DNA of 27,582 nt from Candidatus Avelusimicrobium cornigerorum (GTDB taxonomy: Bacteria > Elusimicrobiota > Elusimicrobia > Elusimicrobiales > Elusimicrobiaceae): positions 421,493 through 449,074 of the forward strand of contig DBXW01000005.1 in assembly GCA_002309715.1 (NCBI GenBank), given 5' to 3'. Position 1 is the stretch's first letter, and every line of letters starts with the position of its first letter. Below the pieces are notes generated by a model. That model did not search any database and was not told the DNA's origin. It was given only the letters and a program-made list of their open reading frames with translations. The position numbers were made by a program, and so were the translations under genes. This document shows, piece after piece, positions 6,696 to 14,220 of the stretch.

Positions 6696-7283
6696 ATGGA
6701 CTCCATAGACATTATGCAAAATGACGATGAACTGGTCGCGTCGTTTTGTGAAGGAAACAACCAGGCGTTTGAGACGTTGGTATTGCGGTATAAAAACTCG
6801 TTGTATCAATATATACTCTCGCTTGTGAAAGATGAAAGTACCGCCGAAGATTTGTTTCAAGACGTGTTTATTTCGTTTTTTAAACACGCCAAAACATACA
6901 AGGCGGAAGGAAAATTTAAAGCCTGGCTGTTTTTGGCCGCGCGCAACAAAGTATTAAACTTTTGGCGCGATAACAAAAACACCGTGTCTTTGGATCAGAC
7001 AGACGACGACGGAAATGCGTATTTGCAGGAAACGGTGGCGGATAATTCCCGCCCGGTGTTGGATGACTTGTCTTGGCAAGATTTCCAGGAAAGTGTCCGG
7101 CAGGCGATAGAGCAGTTGTCCCCCCGCCAACGGGAAATGATTTACTTGCGGCAGTTTTTATCGTTCCAGGAAATTGCCGATACCGTGGGCAGGCCTTTGG
7201 GAACAGTCCTGGCCGATTGCCACCGCGCCGTTAAAAAAATCAGGCAGTTAATGGAACAAACTGCGCAAGGAGAAACGCTATGA
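6696..7283 (+). CDS. ECF-type sigma-70 family RNA polymerase sigma factor
   Basis: The 195-residue protein has only sigma regions 2 and 4. Region 2 (about residues 15-90) contains YKNSLYQYILSLVKDESTAEDLFQDVFISFF and the WLFLAARNKVLNFWR core. Region 4 (about 135-190) has the ...LSPRQREMIYLRQFLSFQEIADTVGRP helix-turn-helix and KKIRQLME. This is the extracytoplasmic-function layout. The start is taken at ATG 6696; an in-frame TTG at 6681 and a later ATG at 6714 are alternatives. TATATAT directly precedes 6696, leaving little room for a leader. Its stop overlaps the anti-sigma start by 4 bp (ATGA), a sign of translational coupling. It likely directs RNA polymerase to an envelope-stress regulon that may include its own operon. 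The signal is unknown. Confidence 0.92.
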   Translation: MDSIDIMQNDDELVASFCEGNNQAFETLVLRYKNSLYQYILSLVKDESTAEDLFQDVFISFFKHAKTYKAEGKFKAWLFLAARNKVLNFWRDNKNTVSLDQTDDDGNAYLQETVADNSRPVLDDLSWQDFQESVRQAIEQLSPRQREMIYLRQFLSFQEIADTVGRPLGTVLADCHRAVKKIRQLMEQTAQGETL

Positions 7284-7675
7284 AACCGTGTGAACAAGTT
7301 TTGTTATACGCCGCGGGCGAGTTAAAAGCGCAAGACAAAGCCGCGTTTGAAAAACACCTTGAAACGTGCCCGGCGTGCCAAGGGGAACTTAAATTTTTAA
7401 CCAAGTTGGATGAGGGATTGACTCCCCCCGCCGTGCCCGCGCACGTGATTACCCAACTGCTTGCCCGTACGACGCGTAAAAAATCAATTTGGGCGCAGTT
7501 TAAATGGGAGTTGGCGGGTATTGCGGCTGCTGCGTGCGGGGCCTTTGTGTGGATGTATCTGCCCGCGCACCAAGCATTTAACGCGCACGATTTGGTAGCA
7601 TATATGAATATTTCCGCAGACGACGAATATACGGCGTTTGCGCAGGAACTAACCGATATGGAAAATTATTTTTAG
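7280..7675 (+). CDS. Membrane-anchored zf-HC2 anti-sigma factor
   Basis: The 131-residue protein begins with the zinc-finger anti-sigma domain: C4 plus H26-x3-C30-x2-C33 (KHLETCPACQG), the usual HxxxCxxC arrangement. One TM helix (about residues 76-95, WELAGIAAAACGAFVWMYL) is followed by a 36-residue external tail, rich in acidic residues, ending with NYF. This is the standard layout of an anti-sigma factor that holds an ECF sigma factor at the membrane and releases it on an envelope signal. The 4-bp overlap with the sigma gene supports the pairing. The extracytoplasmic part is very short, so signal reception may need partner proteins or proteolysis; that is inference. Confidence 0.88.
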   Translation: MKPCEQVLLYAAGELKAQDKAAFEKHLETCPACQGELKFLTKLDEGLTPPAVPAHVITQLLARTTRKKSIWAQFKWELAGIAAAACGAFVWMYLPAHQAFNAHDLVAYMNISADDEYTAFAQELTDMENYF

Positions 7676-7685
7676 GAGGCAACCT

Positions 7686-8267
7686 ATGAAGAGCAAACTG
7701 ATGTTAGCAGTACTGGCCGGCGTACTATTTGTACCGGCTTATGCCGAAGAAATTGCGGCTCCTGCCCAAGCGGAAAAAACCGTTGTGGCGGCTGAAGAAA
7801 AAGGTGAATTTAAAAAAGCGCAGAAGGAACACCGCGCTAAAATGAAAGCCACCGAAGAGAAAATGGAAAAACTCGTTAAAGAGTACGGCAAACTCAAAGG
7901 CAAAAAGCAGAATGCCAAAAAAGCAGAGATTGCTACGGAAGTGGAAAAAATCCACGAAGAACAATTAAAGTTCAAAGAGGAACAATTAGATAAATTTGCC
8001 AAGCGGTTGGAAGAAATGAAAGCCCGCTTGGAAGAAGAAAAATCTGCCGACGGTAAGAAAGCGTGGGTGGAAAAAAAGACCAACGAACTTATTGAAGCCC
8101 AAGGGGATGTAAAGGTCCTTTTTGAACGCCCGGAACACGGCAAATTCGGCCCCAAAGGCCCGAAAGGCAAATTCGGTAAAAAACACGGTAAGTTCGGCCC
8201 GAGAAAAGGCCAAGCCGATATGCAAGCCCCGCAAGGAGAACTTCCTCCTGCTGCGGATGCCAAGTAA
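7686..8267 (+). CDS. Secreted Lys/Glu-rich coiled-coil protein with GKFG repeats
   Basis: The 193-residue protein has a clear signal peptide (likely cleavage after AYA at residue 20). The core, about 40-140, is a very charged Lys/Glu-rich segment expected to be a long helix or coiled coil. The C-terminal tail has three GKFG copies (152-155, 161-164, 168-171) interspersed with HGK, PKG and PRKG, then a proline/alanine-rich end. It has no cysteine and no membrane segment. I do not recognise a family. As third gene of a sigma/anti-sigma operon (SD AGGAGG overlapping the previous stop, 10 nt gap), it could play a CpxP/Spy-like envelope-stress role, but that is inference from position and shape. 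A strong terminator follows, so the operon ends here. Confidence 0.8.
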   Translation: MKSKLMLAVLAGVLFVPAYAEEIAAPAQAEKTVVAAEEKGEFKKAQKEHRAKMKATEEKMEKLVKEYGKLKGKKQNAKKAEIATEVEKIHEEQLKFKEEQLDKFAKRLEEMKARLEEEKSADGKKAWVEKKTNELIEAQGDVKVLFERPEHGKFGPKGPKGKFGKKHGKFGPRKGQADMQAPQGELPPAADAK

Positions 8268-8287
8268 AAGTAAGTAACTACTTCTAC

Positions 8288-8316
8288 ACCCCCGCCCAAC
8301 GCGGGGGTTATTCTTT
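8288..8316 (+). terminator. Rho-independent terminator of the sigma-factor operon
   Basis: A perfect 8-bp GC-rich stem, ACCCCCGC (8288-8295) with GCGGGGGT (8301-8308), is followed by a T-rich stretch (TATTCTTTTA). Confidence 0.85.
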
Positions 8317-8335
8317 TATAATTTTTTCTTGTTTT

Positions 8336-8387
8336 TTGACGGTTTATTGACTATACTATAATAGGTGAGTCTCGGGATAAACCCGAG
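8336..8387 (+). promoter_or_regulatory. Pilin promoter with a 5' stem-loop in the leader
   Basis: A -35-like TTGACG (8336-8341) and -10 TATAAT (8357-8362), spacer 15, precede the pilin gene. The expected start near 8369 is immediately followed by a perfect 6-bp hairpin, CTCGGG (8371-8376) with CCCGAG (8382-8387), then the SD AAAGGAG. A hairpin at the very 5' end often protects mRNA from decay. Confidence 0.55.
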
Positions 8388-8406
8388 CCATAAAAGGAGC
8401 AAGATT

Positions 8407-8853
8407 ATGTTTATACGCAGTAAAAAGGGGTTTACCCTTATAGAGTTGTTGGTAGTAGTTTTGATTATCGGTATTTTGGCGGCGGTGGCGTTGCCGCAGT
8501 ACCGTAAATCGGTGCGCAAGGCGCGGCTGTCGCAATTGGATGTTATTATGAACGCGGCGGATAAGAGTATTAATTCGTACCTATTATCTAACGGCACTCC
8601 GACCGATACCGTGTTGTTATCCGGCGAAGGTAGCGTAGGGGATATAGATGTGTCCAAAGATTGTAGCGGCGACACTTGTTTTACCCGCGCAGGCGGTTTT
8701 AACATTGCGTGTGAAGCCGGCGGAATATGCGGCATGACATTAGATACAGCCCACACCAGCGAGTCAACTACGGATGACAACTGGTTGGACGGGGCCCGCA
8801 TTACTTTATTACGGGATGCGAACGGGAATTGGTATTTGGAGTCAATAGAGTAG
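8407..8853 (+). CDS. Type IV pilin-like protein (class III signal, PilE/pseudopilin type)
   Basis: The 148-residue protein has a short basic leader (MFIRSKKG), the prepilin peptidase site G8|F9, glutamate at mature position 5, and the long hydrophobic helix up to AAVALPQY. The rest (to residue 148) is a small globular domain with several cysteines, without similarity to the other two pilins here beyond residue ~35. The start is ATG 8407, because SD AAAGGAG lies 8 nt before it and the residues upstream of it in frame would spoil the leader. The peptide should be cleaved and methylated by a PilD-type peptidase encoded elsewhere and could be a minor pilin, a pseudopilin or a surface fibre subunit. 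No pilus assembly genes lie nearby. It is probably co-transcribed with the secreted protein 33 bp downstream. Confidence 0.9.
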   Translation: MFIRSKKGFTLIELLVVVLIIGILAAVALPQYRKSVRKARLSQLDVIMNAADKSINSYLLSNGTPTDTVLLSGEGSVGDIDVSKDCSGDTCFTRAGGFNIACEAGGICGMTLDTAHTSESTTDDNWLDGARITLLRDANGNWYLESIE

Positions 8854-8886
8854 TTGTGAATTTGGTTATTAAACGGAGGTAACCTT

Positions 8887-9822
8887 ATGAAGAAAATAAC
8901 TTATATGTTAGCAGGCGTTTTGCTGGTGGCTTTGGTGCTGCCGGTGCACGCTGAAAAGAAGAAAGAGAAAAAAGGCGAAGTGTCCAACCCGGCTATGTTG
9001 TCTGTTTGTCAATGGGCGGCCGGACGGAATATCAGCGCCAATGAGGGCGTAATCAGCACGTGTGCCGAGTTGGGCGTGAAGTTAGGATCCAAACCGGCCG
9101 GCGTACCGAGCATTATGAGTGCAGCAGAATTAAAGGCCCGGTTTGAACAGGCGAGTGATGACGCGCAAGACGCGTGGGAAAAATATCTAGCGGCTAAAGC
9201 TGCTAAGGATGACTTAAAGAAAAAATTGGGAGCTGACAGCGGTAGTTTGCTAGATGAAACTGCTAAGGCAGTTAGCGAGGCCTGTATTAAAGAGTCGGTA
9301 TGCCCCGAAGGATCCGGTAGTATGGCGAAGCACTTAACTGAGGCCGAAGGATTAAAGGCCGCGCTGGAAGAGAAGTTTAAAAAGAAATTCCAAAAGCAAT
9401 TGGCTGAAATAGCCAAGTTACGGGCGGACGGAAAGGACGCAGAGGCCGATAAACTTGAAGCTGATATAAATAAAAAATGGCAAGGATCTTCCGATTATAA
9501 AAAATATACGGAAACGATTGCTAAACATCAAGATGAAGCTCTTGCTTTGGCAAATAAGATAGCGGGCGAATCCGGTAATGGGCAGTCTTATTATGACGCA
9601 GTGAGTGCGGCTGTCTCCAATTCCTCTGCGGTTCAATACTATACGGAAGTGGTTGCAGTTCAGTCCAATCCGGACCCGTATAAACAGGAAGCGGATGAAA
9701 ATGAAAAAGAAACTTATGAGGCCTATAAAGATGCTGCAAAAGCGGCTGCTGCTGCCGGTACAGACGCGGGTGTAGAATATATCCCGCCGCATGAACAAGA
9801 ATCGGAAGAAGCAAAAAAGTAA
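8887..9822 (+). CDS. Secreted hypothetical protein with four cysteines, alanine/lysine-rich helices
   Basis: The 311-residue protein has a signal peptide (about 1-22, ending VHA) followed by a lysine-rich stretch KKKEKKG. The mature part contains exactly four cysteines (41, 59, 133, 139), which may form two disulfides around an N-terminal domain. The rest is long, charged, alanine-rich helix (about 80-115 and 145-215), ending with a Tyr/Ala/Glu-rich acidic tail. I do not recognise a family. SD GGAGG sits about 7 nt before the ATG. It lies 33 bp after the pilin gene with no terminator between them, so the two are probably in one operon, and it may be an accessory to that pilin-like protein. 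That link rests on position only. A bidirectional terminator follows. Confidence 0.8.
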   Translation: MKKITYMLAGVLLVALVLPVHAEKKKEKKGEVSNPAMLSVCQWAAGRNISANEGVISTCAELGVKLGSKPAGVPSIMSAAELKARFEQASDDAQDAWEKYLAAKAAKDDLKKKLGADSGSLLDETAKAVSEACIKESVCPEGSGSMAKHLTEAEGLKAALEEKFKKKFQKQLAEIAKLRADGKDAEADKLEADINKKWQGSSDYKKYTETIAKHQDEALALANKIAGESGNGQSYYDAVSAAVSNSSAVQYYTEVVAVQSNPDPYKQEADENEKETYEAYKDAAKAAAAAGTDAGVEYIPPHEQESEEAKK

Positions 9823-9843
9823 TAAAAGCAGTTGCCCAAAATT

Positions 9844-9880
9844 TAACCCCCGGTTTATTTGTAACCGGGGGTTATGTTTT
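9844..9880. terminator. Bidirectional terminator between convergent genes
   Basis: A perfect 11-bp stem, AACCCCCGGTT (9845-9855) with AACCGGGGGTT (9863-9873), is followed by ATGTTTT on the plus strand and by TAAATTTT on the minus strand. It can serve both the secreted protein gene and thrS. Confidence 0.8.
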
Positions 9881-9897
9881 AATACGTCAGGCGCAAA

Positions 9898-11649
9898 CTA
9901 TTTAAGTAGGTTTGTTAAACTAAACGTTTTGACTTCTTCTAACATTTGTTTAATTGCGTCTTCTACTTTTAACGGTTGCGTGTTTGTGCCGTCTTTCAAG
10001 CGCAAGGTCAGCGTGCCGTTTTCCATTTCGTTCTTGCCGATAATCGCCGTGTACGGGATGCGTTGCATGTGCGCTTCGCGAATTTTGAGCCCCAATTTTT
10101 CGGGCCGCGTATCTAATTCCGGGCGCAAGCCTGCTTCGCGCATTTGGGCGGCAACTTCTTTGGCAAACGGGATTTGATCGTCGGTCAGCGTCAAGATTTT
10201 TACTTGCACGGGTGCTAGCCAGAGCGGGAACCACCCCGCAAAGTGCTCAATGATGACTCCCGTAAAACGCTCAATACTGCCAAACATGGCGCGGTGCACC
10301 ATAATCGGGCGCTGGCGTCCTTCGGGCGCGACATATTCCAAGTCAAAGCGTTCCGGTAAATTGAAATCAAACTGAATCGTGGACAACTGCCACAACCGAC
10401 CGATAGCGTCCATTACTTTGATATCAATTTTCGGCCCGTAGAAAGCGGCTTCCCCGGCGTGGGTGGTATACGGAATTTTGTTTTCTTCCAACACTTTTTT
10501 AAGGGCGTTTTCGGCGCGTTCCCACTCTTTTACGTCGCCGGTAAAATGTTCCGGGTGTTCCGGGTCGCGCGTGGAAAGTTCCACGGCGTATTTTTCAAAC
10601 CCAAACGTCTTGAAAATGTGCGTAGCAAATTCAAACGCTTGTTTGACTTCGCTTTCCACTTGTTCGGGTGTGCAGAAAATGTGCGCATCATCTTGCGTAA
10701 AACCGCGTACGCGCAAAAGCCCGTGTAATGCGCCGGAACGCTCATAACGGTACACCGTGCCGAGTTCGCTTAGGCGCAAGGGCAAGTCGCGGTACGAGCG
10801 CAAGTGGGTTTTGTAAATTTCCACGTGGAAGGGGCAGTTCATGGGTTTAATTTGGTATTTTTCTTCGTCAATTTCCATGGGCTTAAACATACTGTCCGAA
10901 TAAAACCCGGCGTGTCCGCTGATTTCAAATAAGTGATAGCGCGCAATATGCGGGCTAACTACCAAATCATAGCCGCGTTTTAAGTTTTGGTCTTTGATCC
11001 AATCTTCCAAAATTTTGCGCAGCATACCGCCTTTGGGGTGCATCAAAATAAGCCCCGGGCCAATGTTGTCGTTAATGCTAAACAAATCAAGTTCCGGCCC
11101 CAATTTGCGGTGGTCGCGTTTGGCGGCTTCTTCTTGTTGTTTGACATGGGCATTTAGTTCATCTTTCGTGTTAAAGCACAGACCGTAAATGCGCTGTAAC
11201 ATCGGGCGTTTTTCGTCGCCGCGCCAATACGCTCCGGCAATGGTAGTGAGTTTAAAACTGTTTACTTTGCCCGTGTGTTCTACGTGCGGGCCGCGGCAAA
11301 GGTCGGCATAATCGCCGTTTACATAAACGGTAATGTTGCCGTCTTCCAATTCTTCCAATAACTCTAATTTATACGTTTCGCCGCGTTTGGTGAAAAAATC
11401 TTTCGCCTCGGCCTTGCTCATCTCTTTGCGCTCAAAAGGTTGGCGCGCTTTGATGATTTCTTTCATTTTCGTTTCAATGGTTTTTAAATCTTCCGGTGTG
11501 AATTGCTTGGGGCAATCAAAGTCGTAGTAAAAACCATTTTCAATGGCCGGCCCGATACCGAGTTTCGTACCGGGGAATAATTGTTGCACCGCTTGCGCCA
11601 TAATGTGCGCGCACGAGTGCCGTTTTACTTCCAGTTCGTTGTTTTCCAT
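9898..11649 (-). CDS. thrS: Threonyl-tRNA synthetase, without N-terminal TGS domain
   Basis: Charges tRNA-Thr with threonine in the cytoplasm. From ATG 11649 the protein is 583 residues. The editing domain comes first: HSCAH (H11, H15) with C118 and H122 in CRGPHVEHTG. The class II catalytic domain follows, with zinc-site MNCPFHVEIYK, motif 2 YRYERSGALHGLLRVRGF and motif 3 HRAMFGSIERF. The anticodon-binding domain holds LTLTDDQIPFAKEVAAQMREAG and the C-terminus. Most ThrS proteins are about 640 residues and begin with a TGS domain of ~60 residues, which is absent. An in-frame TTG start at 11709 would add 20 residues that resemble nothing and do not make a TGS domain. The region upstream contains the divergent promoter, so the TGS domain is truly missing. 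No SD is obvious at 11649. Confidence 0.95.
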   Translation of the reverse strand: MENNELEVKRHSCAHIMAQAVQQLFPGTKLGIGPAIENGFYYDFDCPKQFTPEDLKTIETKMKEIIKARQPFERKEMSKAEAKDFFTKRGETYKLELLEELEDGNITVYVNGDYADLCRGPHVEHTGKVNSFKLTTIAGAYWRGDEKRPMLQRIYGLCFNTKDELNAHVKQQEEAAKRDHRKLGPELDLFSINDNIGPGLILMHPKGGMLRKILEDWIKDQNLKRGYDLVVSPHIARYHLFEISGHAGFYSDSMFKPMEIDEEKYQIKPMNCPFHVEIYKTHLRSYRDLPLRLSELGTVYRYERSGALHGLLRVRGFTQDDAHIFCTPEQVESEVKQAFEFATHIFKTFGFEKYAVELSTRDPEHPEHFTGDVKEWERAENALKKVLEENKIPYTTHAGEAAFYGPKIDIKVMDAIGRLWQLSTIQFDFNLPERFDLEYVAPEGRQRPIMVHRAMFGSIERFTGVIIEHFAGWFPLWLAPVQVKILTLTDDQIPFAKEVAAQMREAGLRPELDTRPEKLGLKIREAHMQRIPYTAIIGKNEMENGTLTLRLKDGTNTQPLKVEDAIKQMLEEVKTFSLTNLLK

Positions 11650-11714
11650 GTGATTTACGCTACGTGCCTGCCGGCCACCAAGACCGGGCCAGACAACGAA
11701 GGTCCTCAATAAGA

Positions 11715-11727
11715 TATAATAATTATA
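11715..11727. promoter_or_regulatory. Overlapping divergent promoters for thrS and the sulfatase-fold transferase
   Basis: TATAAT on the plus strand (11715-11720) and TATAAT on the minus strand (11727-11722) are separated by one base. Each predicted start (about 11727 plus, about 11715 minus) falls within the other's -10 region, so the two promoters should be mutually exclusive at any moment. Confidence 0.6.
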
Positions 11728-11751
11728 TCAAAATAAGAAGGAGCCCGGCAG

Positions 11752-13497
11752 ATGACTCACAAACTAACACCCTTTTTTACCTCTTTTAAAACACATTGGA
11801 AATTATTGCTTATTTTATCTATCCCGGCGGTGTTATTAGGTATTTTCGGTTTGCACCAATTAGACCGCTTAACCGTGGCTAATGCCGTTTCGCTTACCCT
11901 TGTTAAAGGTTTGTGTGAGTTTTGTTTCTTGGGGTTTGGGCTGGCTGTTTTGAATTTACTTCGCATTAAAAACAAGTGGGTGTTGTCCGTTACCGGCTTT
12001 GTGTATTATTTTATGATGACGGCCGATTTTGTGCTTCTCGTCTATTTTCGCGAGCGGTTCGGTGCGAAGTATTTAGATACCGTGCAAGGCGGCGATTACA
12101 ACTTTATGACCGATTGGCGGTTGCTGACGTATTTTGCGCTTGTGTTTTTATTTTGCGCGTTTGTGTTCCGCCGGTTTTTTACCCCCACGCCCGCCAAAGA
12201 AACGCTGCGCCGCGCGGCGGTATGTTTGGCCGGATTTTTGCTTTTAATGACGTGGTCGCCGCTAAAGTTACTTTCCGAGCCGGATGATTTTTATACCACT
12301 TATTTACTCCCCCCTTCTCTTGTATATACGTGGCAAACGGTGCGTGCTAAAACGCCGCCGGCGCTCTTTAGTTTGAATCAAACTACCGCCGCGCTGGCGA
12401 ACAAATACAACTTGTTCTCGGCTAAAAATACCGGCGTTGGCAAAGAGTACACACGCGTGATTTTGATTGCGGTGGAATCTTTTTCCAACAAATATATGCA
12501 TCACTTTAACCCCAATATTCCCGTGCAAGCCAGTGCGCCGCTGGACAAATTGTATGAGGAAAATCCGTCGGCTTCGCTTAAACACGTTTCGCTTTCCACA
12601 CTATATGGTTTATCAGTTATCTTCACCTCGCACCCGTTTGTACGCGAAGTGGTGGAAAATGAGTATCCGGTGTCGTTTGTGCGTATGCTTAAAGAACGCG
12701 GATTTCATACGGCGTTTTTACGCGGTGCCAACGAAACGTATATGAGCGAAAATATTTTGTTCAAACAAGCCGGTTTTGATAGTGTTATCGGCGCGACGTA
12801 TTTTCAAACGCGCCCGGATTACGCGCCGTATGTAAATTGGTGGGGTTTATTAGACCGCAAACTTTTTGATTTTACGCTTGAGTATTTGGAAAACCATAAG
12901 AACGAGCCGACATTTGTTACCGTGCTGACGGTAGACTCGCACGCGCCGCTGGGGCGGCTGGATTATTTGGACGAAAAATATACCGAAATTGACCACAAAG
13001 ATTACCAAATGCCTACCTTGCCGCGTGCGTTTGCGCGCTTTGGGCAAGACGTGGAACGGTTTTTAAACGGCTTGAAAGAACGCGGCTTGTGGGACGATAA
13101 AACGCTCGTTCTTATTACGCCGGACCACCCGTCTTATTCCAATATGCCCACGGTAGATTTGTTTACCCCCTTTGAATCGGAGTATGATAATTTGCCGTTT
13201 ATTATTGTAACTAAAAATAAAATTTCTGCTCCCGTGACCGATAACCCATTAGCCAGCCAACTGGATATTGCGCCGACGGTATTGGACTTGCTTAATATAG
13301 AGCCGCCCCAAGCATTTTTTGGGCATAGTTTGTTTGATACAAAGGCCACGCGCAGCGTATTTGACATTAAAGAAGATTATGCTGTAATTACAACCGAAAA
13401 GGAAAAACTGGTAGTATCCTTAACCTCTTCTCGGGAAGAGGATGCTCCGCTCTTGCGTTTGATGCGTACCTTTAAGATTTTATACAATAAAAATTGA
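11752..13497 (+). CDS. LTA synthase / phosphoglycerol-transferase-like sulfatase-fold membrane protein
   Basis: The 581-residue protein has five N-terminal membrane helices (within residues 18-170). A large extracytoplasmic alkaline-phosphatase/sulfatase-fold domain starts near 234 (RVILIAVESFSN, metal ligand E242). Further family signatures are a candidate nucleophile threonine in SLSTLYG (T283), SHAP (H398) and ITPDHP (D458, H459). The family includes lipoteichoic acid synthase LtaS and the E. coli phosphoglycerol transferases OpgB/MdoB. In a diderm, an enzyme of this kind could transfer phosphoglycerol or phosphoethanolamine to a periplasmic glycan or to lipopolysaccharide; acceptor and donor cannot be read off. 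SD AAGGAG precedes the ATG. It shares a promoter region with thrS and is followed 37 bp later by a pilin gene. Confidence 0.85.
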   Translation: MTHKLTPFFTSFKTHWKLLLILSIPAVLLGIFGLHQLDRLTVANAVSLTLVKGLCEFCFLGFGLAVLNLLRIKNKWVLSVTGFVYYFMMTADFVLLVYFRERFGAKYLDTVQGGDYNFMTDWRLLTYFALVFLFCAFVFRRFFTPTPAKETLRRAAVCLAGFLLLMTWSPLKLLSEPDDFYTTYLLPPSLVYTWQTVRAKTPPALFSLNQTTAALANKYNLFSAKNTGVGKEYTRVILIAVESFSNKYMHHFNPNIPVQASAPLDKLYEENPSASLKHVSLSTLYGLSVIFTSHPFVREVVENEYPVSFVRMLKERGFHTAFLRGANETYMSENILFKQAGFDSVIGATYFQTRPDYAPYVNWWGLLDRKLFDFTLEYLENHKNEPTFVTVLTVDSHAPLGRLDYLDEKYTEIDHKDYQMPTLPRAFARFGQDVERFLNGLKERGLWDDKTLVLITPDHPSYSNMPTVDLFTPFESEYDNLPFIIVTKNKISAPVTDNPLASQLDIAPTVLDLLNIEPPQAFFGHSLFDTKATRSVFDIKEDYAVITTEKEKLVVSLTSSREEDAPLLRLMRTFKILYNKN

Positions 13498-13534
13498 ATT
13501 GATCTAAGCCGAAATAACTAAAAGAGAGTTCATA

Positions 13535-14056
13535 ATGAAAAAAGGGTTTACACTGATAGAATTATTGGTAGTGATTTTGATTATTGGAATCTTGGCCGCC
13601 GTAGCGTTGCCGCAGTACACCAAGGCTGTGGAAAAATCTCGCGCCGGCGAGGCGGCCGTGCTTCTGCGTTATATGCGCCAACAGGGTGAATTGTGCGAAT
13701 TAGCAAATGGACGCGGCGGTTGCAATAATTTGTCTAATGGTGATGTCGGTATTGAAATGCCCGGCGGTATGAAATGCGTATACAGTGGGGAAGAAGAGAC
13801 TTGCTGTAACAAATACTGGTGTTATTTCAATAACGGGTTTAATGCAGGTTCTGGGAATTCTTCTCCCAAAGAACCGGTTGCCCAACGTTACAAAGATACC
13901 ACCGGAGTGGCAGAAGGCGACGATTCTGCACAAGCCAATTTTATGTATGCGCTTGAATATCATGAGGATGGGGAGATATATTGTTCCGAGGGATTTCATA
14001 CTTCCTATTGCAAAATGTTCCAAGGAAGATACCGTTCGGTAGCAGATTTACCTTAA
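13535..14056 (+). CDS. Type IV pilin-like protein, cysteine-rich
   Basis: The 173-residue protein has leader MKKG, the cleavage site G4|F5, glutamate at mature position 5 and the conserved hydrophobic helix to ALPQYTKAVEKSR. The C-terminal domain has eight cysteines (54, 63, 81, 90, 91, 96, 150, 159), suggesting a disulfide-locked globular head. That head has no resemblance to those of the other two pilins in the window. The SD AGAGAG lies shortly before ATG 13535. The gene begins 37 bp after the LTA-synthase-like gene, with no clear terminator between, so it may be in that operon. A hairpin terminator follows at 14099. It may be a minor pilin or a surface pseudopilin; no assembly genes are nearby. 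Confidence 0.9.
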   Translation: MKKGFTLIELLVVILIIGILAAVALPQYTKAVEKSRAGEAAVLLRYMRQQGELCELANGRGGCNNLSNGDVGIEMPGGMKCVYSGEEETCCNKYWCYFNNGFNAGSGNSSPKEPVAQRYKDTTGVAEGDDSAQANFMYALEYHEDGEIYCSEGFHTSYCKMFQGRYRSVADLP

Positions 14057-14098
14057 TTTGGCTGGTCCAATTGTCGGATGCCCAACATTTTAAAATAC

Positions 14099-14128
14099 AA
14101 AACGCGAACTTTTCCGGTTCGTGTTTTA
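14099..14128 (+). terminator. Rho-independent terminator after the cysteine-rich pilin
   Basis: An 11-bp stem with one G-T pair, AAAACGCGAAC (14099-14109) with GTTCGTGTTTT (14117-14127), ends in a T run. Confidence 0.65.
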
Positions 14129-14220
14129 TGTGTATTGTGTTGTTACGTATTTTCCCCCATCCTTCCCGGCGTAAAATATGCTAAAATAATGAGGTATATT
14201 TATTAAGCGGAGGGTGTATT

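Noticed and set aside
8365..8406. Extended start for the first pilin
   Set aside because: The extra 14 residues lie over the 5' stem-loop and would destroy the short basic prepilin leader; ATG 8407 has an SD.
9791..10177. Plus-strand open frame across the terminator and the thrS 3' end
   Set aside because: It runs through a strong bidirectional terminator and is antisense to the ThrS C-terminus.
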